Below, piece by piece: positions 30,001 to 35,404 of a DNA stretch of 35,404 bases. Origin of the DNA: Akkermansia muciniphila (GTDB lineage Bacteria; Verrucomicrobiota; Verrucomicrobiia; Verrucomicrobiales; Akkermansiaceae); contig CAMAYN010000015.1 of assembly GCA_945862285.1 (NCBI GenBank), forward strand, positions 1 to 35,404. The letters run 5' to 3'. Under the pieces are notes generated by a model. The model ran no database searches, had not been told where the DNA came from, and was given only the letters and a program-made list of their open reading frames with translations. Positions within the stretch are counted from its first letter, which is position 1. Each line of letters begins with the position of its first letter. Made by a program: the position numbers and the translations under genes.

Positions 30001-31422
30001 ATCAATCACGGCCTCGTTGGTGTTGGTCGCCTCAGCGGCAATGCCCTCGACCAATTCGGTGAAACACAAGGCGCCGCCTCTGGCCTGTTCATCTCCAACT
30101 GGGCATGGAACGGCAACCAGTTCACTGGCACATTCAACGTGCTTCCTGACCGTGGCTACAACGCAGGCACGATCTTCTCGAACTACGCCGCCCGTCTCCA
30201 CGATGTGAACTTCACCTTCTCCCCTTACTACGGCACTGCGCCCGTCGCCCAAGGTCAGATCGTCCCCACCTACGCCAGTTCCACCAAGTTCACTTACATG
30301 GACGGTGAGAAAATTAAATTTACTACTGGACTTGATGTGACATCCACTGGCTCGCTCTTCGGTGAATCCGTTGGGATTGCCACGGCAGCGAATGGCCCAG
30401 GCGGCACGCAAGAAAGCCTACTTAGCTTCGATGCCGAAGCTGTGTATCTCTTCAGCGATGGCTCCGGCTACGTCTCCGATGAATACGGCACCTACATCGC
30501 CCGCTTCAACTCGGCAAAACGCATCACTGGCATCACTCAGCTCCCTGAGTCCGCCCGTCCGCACAACCCCGCTGGCACATCGAATTTCAGTTCCACTACC
30601 ACACCAGTCAGTGGTCGTCGTCAGAACCAAGGTCTCGAAGGTATGTCCGTCACTCCCGATGGCACCCGCCTCTTCGCCGTCATGCAAAGTGCCCTCGTGC
30701 AAGACACCAACGGTGCCAACCAACAAACGCGCAATAATACCCGCCTCTTCGTTTACGATGTCGCTGGAGTCAATCGCGAGAACCCCGTGTTGATTGGTCA
30801 ATACGTCGTCAAACTGCCACAGTTCCAGGCCACTGGTGCTGGCACAGCCGTCAACCGCACCGCCGCACAATCGGAAATCATTGCTCTCAACGGCACATCC
30901 TTCCTGATGCTGCCCCGTGATGGTAACGGCCTCGGCACTGGCACTACCGCGCCCATCGTCTTCAAGTCCGTGCAGCTTGTCGATTTCGCCTCCGCGACCA
31001 ACATTCTTGGCATGTATGATGCCGAAGGCGCTGCCGTCAGCCCTGCAGGCGTTCTTCGTCCAGAAGTAAAAGCCGCCGCTTCCATGGAAGTGATCAACAT
31101 GCTTGAGCCAACAGACCTTGCGAAGTTTGGATTGAATAAAAACACCAATCCCTCCAACGCAAATACTCTGAACGAGAAAATGGAAGGCATGGCACTCGTG
31201 CCAGACCTCTCCACTCCCGCCGCTAACGACTTCTTCCTCTTCATCGCCAACGATAACGACTTCCAGTCGTCCGATGTGAAGATGATCGATGCCAGCGGCG
31301 CACTCGTCAGCTACGGCGACGGTCGCCTCAACGCCGGCCTCACCAACGACGCGATGTTCTACGCCTACCGCATCACGATTGACGCTAGCGGCAAGCGCTT
31401 CTTCCGCTTTGAAGTGAAATAA
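24100..31422 (+). CDS. Giant secreted multidomain phosphoesterase: two N-terminal beta modules, Calx-beta, choice-of-anchor-I propeller, 5'-nucleotidase/metallophosphatase, phytase-like esterase domain
   Basis: Start refined to MKRKQFHILALLSMLAPSAYA; Calx-beta VTEGNSGSVQLNFPV...GTITNDDS; LQLLHLADAEAG...GDNFIPG...GNHEFD and the 5'-nucleotidase C-terminal block FKNGGGIRSSIG; DTDNDGVIDSLEFFFNQNPN; phytase-like GVGRLSGNALDQFGETQGAASGL and NQGLEGMSVTPDG. Confidence 0.85.
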   Translation: MKRKQFHILALLSMLAPSAYALSPGDVAIIGYNTSGSPDSFTIVTMTELAAGTSFFINDNEIATDGGGSFTDLNEGEASFTVKAGQTIPAGTVITLPWGGAAVSTSTYDYSTTSGFGLGNNNEEIHIYEASLITSTTPTTFLFSAKIGSSPSSRPSGLTAGTTFISPTGTASRYKIAGATYSGTPSELLTAIGDTATNWEAVAPAATTDWTFSVTGGGGPTNTLTLSASPSTFLENATNPASVGTVTRSEVTGSDLVVTLSSSDVTEVTVPATVTILANQASATFDVAAVNDDIPDGNQIVNLTATASSSSTGNFNVTVQDDGDTLPPTALQTGDIAFTSFNADRDAIAFVALDAIPAGEVIYFNDNEWNGSAIGAGGAFNTGEGVVTWTAPAGGVAAGTVVVIDNYDVSTTISASVGTVTGSSGLSATEESIYAYQGLSSSQPTTFLALVANHAADSIANTGLTSGTTAIYLTSSADFADYAGARFGQASFADYLPIIGNITNWTINVDGAGVDVVPSATPFITGTPAVTVGIASTVSVTEGNSGSVQLNFPVTRSIDATAFSIDYAITGGTATSGTDFTPLASGTLTFPANSGPLMQNISVEILGDEIIESNETIIITLSNLVQTTGTTTLTTAVSTGTITNDDSVPNVFPASNSIATSVKGNITLAGAEIPAFDPISKRAFAASGTGIQVVDLTNPASPVFISTIQPSTLISGLVGDDISSVAVRKGSGSTPSILAASIINSPKTTNGHVVFVNAATGALLGTATVGSVPDHIAFTPDGTKLLVCNEGELDGSNANIATENIPGTVSIINITNVAAPTVQTAGFASFNAQAAALKAAGVRIFEGGIPEFDFEPEYLAISPDGTKAMVTLQEANAVAILDIASATFTSVVPLGEKNFINGRHDFSDRDAAGGSSGLVNPTTGNPVFGLYMPDAIASYSVGGQTYYITANEGDDRNDFIEPNETTTVSAAGYVLDPTVFPDAATLKTNPRLGRLVVSNAPGLRGDIDNDGDIDRILSYGGRSFSILDANGAQVFDSGDMIEMIVASQFPALLDDTRSDNKGPEPEGVTVAKIGARTFAFIGLERSHMTLAFDVTNPLAPTYATAFQRTGDLNPEGMVVVEAADSPSGKPLLIVANEVSNTLTVFEINQPVDFKLQLLHLADAEAGLLASQTAPNLAALVDAFDGTYANTLILAGGDNFIPGPFIAGGTDISVRDELNTVTGSTMSLTSPTFNHPTAAVDIAIHNLIGVEASTVGNHEFDLGTRVFRDAIQAGSGWVGANFPYLSANLDFSGDSDISGRFTNTLSGNSTSLIAEASTLKGRIAPSAVVTKGGEKIGLVAATTQILESISSTGGVEVIGFSGDGSETNNMTLLASQLQPAIDELKSEGVDKIILMAHLQQITLEQQLAPLLNGVDIILAAGSNTRLGDSNDVAAAFTGHTADFAANYPIYTAGADGLPTVIVNTDNEFTYLGRLVADFDADGVLIVPNLMANIVENGAYAATDANVAAAWNTTVGNLPTTAFAAGTKGAQVKLLTDAVQAVINAKDGDIRGYTDVYLEGERNIIRNQSTNLGDITADSLIAAAKPSLPSVTHIAAFKNGGGIRSSIGAVEVGNGLKTPPIANPSANKPAGAISLLDIENSLRFNNGIMVCETTPTGLKNIIEHGVFNAGTSNGRFPQIGGIRFSYDPSLSPGARVLSLVLVDENDNITGRVVSNGVIRSDAPATITIVTMNFIANGGDSYPFKANADNFRYVLNNGTLSSVVDESLDFTNAANVPSNILGEQLALSNYLQVRYATPASAFDIADTTPAFDIRIQSTAVRSDAVLAGPATFGAWLALNGYTSTGIDTDTDNDGVIDSLEFFFNQNPNNGADQENLPKLVPNGNALAMQLAYNNQTPLSGALQVSSDLTTWDNGFLGVDFSVASSVVNGDETTVNYALLGSGPSAAGTSATYATPNSADPAGASLGGVRVINHGLVGVGRLSGNALDQFGETQGAASGLFISNWAWNGNQFTGTFNVLPDRGYNAGTIFSNYAARLHDVNFTFSPYYGTAPVAQGQIVPTYASSTKFTYMDGEKIKFTTGLDVTSTGSLFGESVGIATAANGPGGTQESLLSFDAEAVYLFSDGSGYVSDEYGTYIARFNSAKRITGITQLPESARPHNPAGTSNFSSTTTPVSGRRQNQGLEGMSVTPDGTRLFAVMQSALVQDTNGANQQTRNNTRLFVYDVAGVNRENPVLIGQYVVKLPQFQATGAGTAVNRTAAQSEIIALNGTSFLMLPRDGNGLGTGTTAPIVFKSVQLVDFASATNILGMYDAEGAAVSPAGVLRPEVKAAASMEVINMLEPTDLAKFGLNKNTNPSNANTLNEKMEGMALVPDLSTPAANDFFLFIANDNDFQSSDVKMIDASGALVSYGDGRLNAGLTNDAMFYAYRITIDASGKRFFRFEVK

Positions 31423-31455
31423 GTTATCTGCCTAACAAACTCCCCCAAAAAAACG

Positions 31456-31490
31456 AAACGGCCTTCCTGATTCCAGGAAGGCCGTTTTTT
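31456..31490 (+). terminator. Rho-independent terminator, probably bidirectional
   Basis: 11-bp stem CGGCCTTCCTG-ATTC-CAGGAAGGCCG with T tract on the + side and A tract upstream; lies between convergent genes. Confidence 0.9.
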
Positions 31491-31549
31491 GCTATGATTG
31501 GAAGTGAGTTTGATTTATGGCTGGGTGGCGAGACGGTCTTAACTACGAT

Positions 31550-32767
31550 TTATTTTAGCAATTCGACCATGGCCTTGCCCATGCCTTCACCAACATTCAT
31601 GTAAGTTTCGCCATTGCCGCCGTAGTGACTGCCACTGCTGCCACCGTTAGCGACTGGTTTTGTAAAGAACACCGCAGCCTTTCCTTTGAATTCTGCGCTT
31701 TCCGCAAAAGCAAACATCTTCTGCGAGAGTGGTGCGCTCTTGTCGTGCTCACCGAGTGTGGCGCAGACGAATTTCGCATTCGGCGCATTAAAGTCTTTTT
31801 TCAGATCGTTGAAGAGAAAGGCTAAGTTCTTATCGTAATTCTCGATGCTTCCTTTGCCTGCCTCTGCATTTCCTTGCCACCAGAAAAATCCGGCAACCTC
31901 ATATTTCTTAGCGCCTGGATAGTACGTTTCTAAGTCTTTCAGTGCTTGCTGCGCTGCACCGACGTCTTGGTCATACTGAAGACCTGCATACCAGCCTTTA
32001 TTTTTTGCTTTTGCTTCTTCGCTAACTTTCCGATTCGAACTCTCAGAATCTCCTTGATACGATCCACCATTTGCACCCGTGCCTACAGCGCTGGGAGGCA
32101 ATAAGTCCCAGCCTAATGCGCGATTGCCCACACACGATTTGAGTAACAAGACCGGTGCGTCGATGGCGTGGCCTAAATAATTTCCAATGCCGATTTCTGG
32201 CCCGAATTTTTTCGAGCCATTGCCGTTTTCTGGGTTCAGCCAATCATTCATTTTGAGTTGTGCCATGCAGAAAAAGACATTGCGAACATCTTTACGCACA
32301 TTCCAGTTACCCGCGTCATCGACAAGGTAAGGATATTTTTCAGCAGCAACTCCCTTAACGGGGCCTGGATTGCCAAAGCCCAACATGTTCGATTGTCCCA
32401 TCATAATGAACACCTGCACGGGCTTGCTCATGTCAGCTTCTTTGCCATCAGGATCAGGTAAAACATCGGGTAGAGCCTTGATGCTGCCAGTAATTGCCTT
32501 CGATTTGTTGGCAGATAGCGCACCATTCTCTTTGAGAAAAGCTACGTCAGCCTCGGAAAGCACCGACTGGAGAAATTTCATGCTTCTACCCGTGGTTAAT
32601 GTCACTTCGACCATGCCTTTCTCGGGGTCGTAGGCTTTCAATTCGCCTTCAAAGGTTTTTGATCCATCGGCACTTGTCCATGTCCTCGCGTAGGAGGCAT
32701 GTAGGACAATGCTTGATAGAGTCGCCCATAACAGGCCCTTGTAGATTCGTTTTGCGGTAGGTTTCAT
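31550..32767 (-). CDS. Sialate O-acetylesterase/SGNH-like secreted protein with N-terminal SHD1-like domain
   Basis: Signal peptide; RTWTSADGSKTFEGELKAYD (SHD1-like); VQVFIMMGQSNMLGFG esterase motif; GFFWWQGNAEAG. Confidence 0.85.
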   Translation of the reverse strand: MKPTAKRIYKGLLWATLSSIVLHASYARTWTSADGSKTFEGELKAYDPEKGMVEVTLTTGRSMKFLQSVLSEADVAFLKENGALSANKSKAITGSIKALPDVLPDPDGKEADMSKPVQVFIMMGQSNMLGFGNPGPVKGVAAEKYPYLVDDAGNWNVRKDVRNVFFCMAQLKMNDWLNPENGNGSKKFGPEIGIGNYLGHAIDAPVLLLKSCVGNRALGWDLLPPSAVGTGANGGSYQGDSESSNRKVSEEAKAKNKGWYAGLQYDQDVGAAQQALKDLETYYPGAKKYEVAGFFWWQGNAEAGKGSIENYDKNLAFLFNDLKKDFNAPNAKFVCATLGEHDKSAPLSQKMFAFAESAEFKGKAAVFFTKPVANGGSSGSHYGGNGETYMNVGEGMGKAMVELLK

Positions 32768-32881
32768 AATTCTAATTTTCTCTGTAGTGCTTTCGATTGT
32801 AGATAAGGACGGAATGAATGTCGCGAAAAATATAGGAAATTTATTTTGCCGTGATTCACCAAAGCTAAATACGTGGGAAAA

Positions 32882-33901
32882 TTATGTTTTTGTCCACAGT
32901 CGCGTATTTTGATCCAAACTGTTGACGATGTTGAGAAGTGAGAGCAATTGCGCGGCAAAATGTTTGACTTCGGCATCATGATCCGTGGTCGATTCCGTAT
33001 GGAGTTCAAACCATTTTTGTGAAGTGGGGAGAGAGATAAAAAGCAATGATCGATGAAAGGCGAATTGAATGCGTTCATTCCAATCGTTTCGTAGTTCTAG
33101 CATGCGTTCCTGCATTTTTGGTGTCAGGATGTAGCGTGCTTCTACTTGGTCTGTTGAGGTGACTTTAAATGCTTTTTCAAAGGCGGGATTTTCAAGCTGA
33201 ACGAGTCCACCGCCGATGTTCTGGATTTTTCTGCCAAGCCACCCGAACGCCGATTCCGCCACGTCGGTCTGGATGAGGGTTTTTCCATGAAATGCTTTGT
33301 GGTAATCTAACACCATGAAGATTCCTCTGAAAACATTGACCCATCGAGTCGTTCGGTGTCCTTTGGAGTCGGTGGAGGTTTCTTTGCGCTCCACATCGAG
33401 TTCACTGAAAAGCAGTGAGGTCTTACCGACTTTCCCTACAAAATAGTCTTCGCCTTGGTAGCGATCGATGCGTGATCGATGCAACTCACTTTCTTCAAAA
33501 AAACTTTGCTCCACACATTTTTCTGGGTGATAGACCATCGTCGGCGCAATGACTTCCACAACTCTGCGAAATATTTCTGCTTTATAAAGATGGCGATACG
33601 CCGCACCTTGACCAGATAGTTTTGCGATGAGGTAGATCACGATGCCGATGAAGCCGATCAAAATCACAAAAAAAGATACGCTCGCTGAATCAGGAGAGAA
33701 TTGGCATGCAAGAGCGATGAGTGCGGCAACGACGAGAGCGATCAAAGCATTCCGATAGGTAGTGCGTTTTTCTATTTCCTGCGCGGCTCTCCAATTTGCC
33801 AGTGCTTGGTAAACGGGTGAGAGTTGTTGATGGATAGCAGGATAATCAGGACGCCAAGCGATGTTGTCTTGGTCCGATTGCTCAACGTTAGAAGCGGACA
33901 T
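32882..33901 (-). CDS. DUF3137 domain membrane protein
   Basis: Two adjacent TM segments, then SELDVERKETSTDSKGHRTTRWVNVFRGIFMVLDYHKAFHGKTLI; partner of LemA. Confidence 0.8.
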   Translation of the reverse strand: MSASNVEQSDQDNIAWRPDYPAIHQQLSPVYQALANWRAAQEIEKRTTYRNALIALVVAALIALACQFSPDSASVSFFVILIGFIGIVIYLIAKLSGQGAAYRHLYKAEIFRRVVEVIAPTMVYHPEKCVEQSFFEESELHRSRIDRYQGEDYFVGKVGKTSLLFSELDVERKETSTDSKGHRTTRWVNVFRGIFMVLDYHKAFHGKTLIQTDVAESAFGWLGRKIQNIGGGLVQLENPAFEKAFKVTSTDQVEARYILTPKMQERMLELRNDWNERIQFAFHRSLLFISLPTSQKWFELHTESTTDHDAEVKHFAAQLLSLLNIVNSLDQNTRLWTKT

Positions 33902-34430
33902 GAACGTTTTCTTTTTCTACTTCCGTAGCTTCATAGGAGGCCATAGGAGTGAAGTGAAAGATGCTAGCGATGATGGAACTGGGGAACATATCGATGGCAT
34001 TTTGATAATCCATCACGCTGGCATTATAGGCACGGCGAGCAGCGGAAATTTGTTCTTCGCACTCATTGAGTTGGCGTTGCAGCATCAGGAAATTTGCATC
34101 GCTGCGGAGGGCGGGGTAGGATTCGGCAAGGGCAAAGATAGAGTGCGTGGCGGTGGCGAGATTTTGCTGATCTTGCCACGTCGCGCTAGGGCTTAGGGCT
34201 TTGTTTCGCGATTGGATGACGGATTCAAAAGTAGCCCGTTCATGAGCCGCATAGCCTTTCACCGTTTCAACCAGATTGGGGATGAGATCATAGCGCTTTT
34301 TCAAAAGAACGTCGATGCAGGAACTCGCATACTTCGCTTGGTTTCTGCGATTGACCAAGGAGTTGTAGATTACCGCAATCATAATGATCACAAGAAAAAT
34401 CGCGCCGATGAGGATAGTAGTTGCTTCCAT
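33888..34430 (-). CDS. lemA: LemA family protein
   Basis: N-terminal TM, YNSLVNRRNQAKYASSCIDVLLKKRYDLIPNLVETVKGYAAHERATFESVIQSR. Confidence 0.93.
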   Translation of the reverse strand: MEATTILIGAIFLVIIMIAVIYNSLVNRRNQAKYASSCIDVLLKKRYDLIPNLVETVKGYAAHERATFESVIQSRNKALSPSATWQDQQNLATATHSIFALAESYPALRSDANFLMLQRQLNECEEQISAARRAYNASVMDYQNAIDMFPSSIIASIFHFTPMASYEATEVEKENVHVRF

Positions 34431-34520
34431 AGTAAGTTTGTATCGCTACAGCAGCGTATTTTGCGACGAAAAAATTGCAAACGAATATTGATCTCGGTAT
34501 GGGGGCGAGATTTTTACCCT

Positions 34521-35404
34521 TTACCCAGCAGACTCGCGTTCTTGGATCCATTTTTGGCCTTCGGGGGTGTCGCGGAAGAGGACTACGGGGACGTTGCGGA
34601 TGCCAATTCTGCTGCCGACGCGTTCTTCTTTGCGGGAAATAACGATCAGCTCGTCACACTGGCGGAACGCATACGGTATGTTGCCGCTGGACATGGAGAA
34701 CATGCCTTGGAGACCGAGCTCGCTCATTGCTTGGATGCAGTTTTGGATGCGCTCGCCGGAGAGCTTGGAGAAGGCTTCGTCGATTGGCACGAGGGCGAGT
34801 GAGGGTTCTTTTCTGCGCGTTTCGTGGCGATTGTAGGCGTGGAGGTAGCTGGCGAGGATGGCGATGAAATACGGACTCTGGTTTTCGCCACCGCTCATTT
34901 TGCCGCTTTGTTTATCGACGCTGACGGGGCGGGCATCGGGGTCGCGGATGTCGGTCACGAGGAGGTCGTAGTCGTAGTATTGGCGATAGTCTAACAAACG
35001 TGCGGCCTCGGGGCTGTTGGCGTTTTTGACGAGAAGGGTGAGGAAGTTTTGCAGGGCATCGCGCATCTCGCCGCTCATGCTGTCGAAAAAGAGGCTGTCC
35101 TCTTGGTAAACTGCGTTACGATCAATAAGCTCGCGGTAAAGGCGGAAGTCGGGGTTGTTTTTCTTCTCGATGCGGTAGCGGTCGTTGCCGATGGGGCGCT
35201 TGAGTTGTTGGTTGAGCAGGGAGATGATGTTTTCCACGTTCTTGAGCGCTTGCTGCATGCGCGAGAGGAGCTGGGTGCGGAAGAGCGATTCCCAGCGTTT
35301 GCGCTCGGTGGCGGATTTTTTCTCGTAGTCGGGGATGTTGGCGTGCTCGATGACTTCGAGGCGGTTGAGGTAGGTTGCAACTCCTGCGGGTTCTTCGGAG
35401 AGAT
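34521..35404 (-). CDS. C-terminal part of an SMC-like ATPase (Wadjet JetC/MukB/SbcC_Walker_B type), truncated by the window edge
   Basis: KMSGGENQSPYFIAILASYLHAY signature, LALVPIDEAFSKLSGERIQNCIQAM Walker B region. Frame stays open from 35258 to 35404 (SEEPAGVATYLNRLEVIEHANIPDYEKKSATERKRWESLFRTQLLSR). Confidence 0.75.
   Translation of the reverse strand, partial: LSEEPAGVATYLNRLEVIEHANIPDYEKKSATERKRWESLFRTQLLSRMQQALKNVENIISLLNQQLKRPIGNDRYRIEKKNNPDFRLYRELIDRNAVYQEDSLFFDSMSGEMRDALQNFLTLLVKNANSPEAARLLDYRQYYDYDLLVTDIRDPDARPVSVDKQSGKMSGGENQSPYFIAILASYLHAYNRHETRRKEPSLALVPIDEAFSKLSGERIQNCIQAMSELGLQGMFSMSSGNIPYAFRQCDELIVISRKEERVGSRIGIRNVPVVLFRDTPEGQKWIQERESAG

Noticed and set aside
24156-30870. Many long ORFs antisense to the giant phosphoesterase
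   Set aside because: Shadow ORFs produced by codon bias of the true + strand gene; no recognisable domains.

Overview
The window looks like a Verrucomicrobia/PVC-group chromosome: a PVC-type heme/propeller protein, sulfatases, an SHD1-type sialate O-acetylesterase and a DUF3137/LemA pair. I see no tRNA/rRNA genes, CRISPR array or complete mobile element. Supported genes include c-type cytochromes, an SbcC-like ATPase, a sulfatase-SGNH fusion, dnaN, transaldolase, MoxR with a membrane coiled-coil partner, an orphan antitoxin-like gene, HflX, a TIM-barrel-like protein, a GNAT + PlsC aminolipid pair (olsB/olsA or glsB/glsA type), a ~2440-aa secreted multidomain phosphoesterase, LemA/DUF3137, and the 3' part of a Wadjet JetC/MukB-like SMC ATPase at the right edge. 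The most interesting non-coding signal is a shared promoter motif, TGTKACG-AAnn-TGTCACA. It occurs upstream of all three transcription units in the contiguous block 20354-31422 and points toward each start. Two copies share an identical 17-mer on opposite strands, and the third is a perfect 9+6+9 inverted repeat. The gene content (phosphorus-free aminolipid synthesis plus phosphatase/phytase-like domains) suggests a local phosphate-starvation-like regulon, which remains a hypothesis. Other notable signals are a 21-bp tandem repeat array between a GC-rich orphan gene and hflX, a perfect 16-bp palindrome upstream of dnaN, and a JetC-like gene followed by lemA/DUF3137 rather than jetD.
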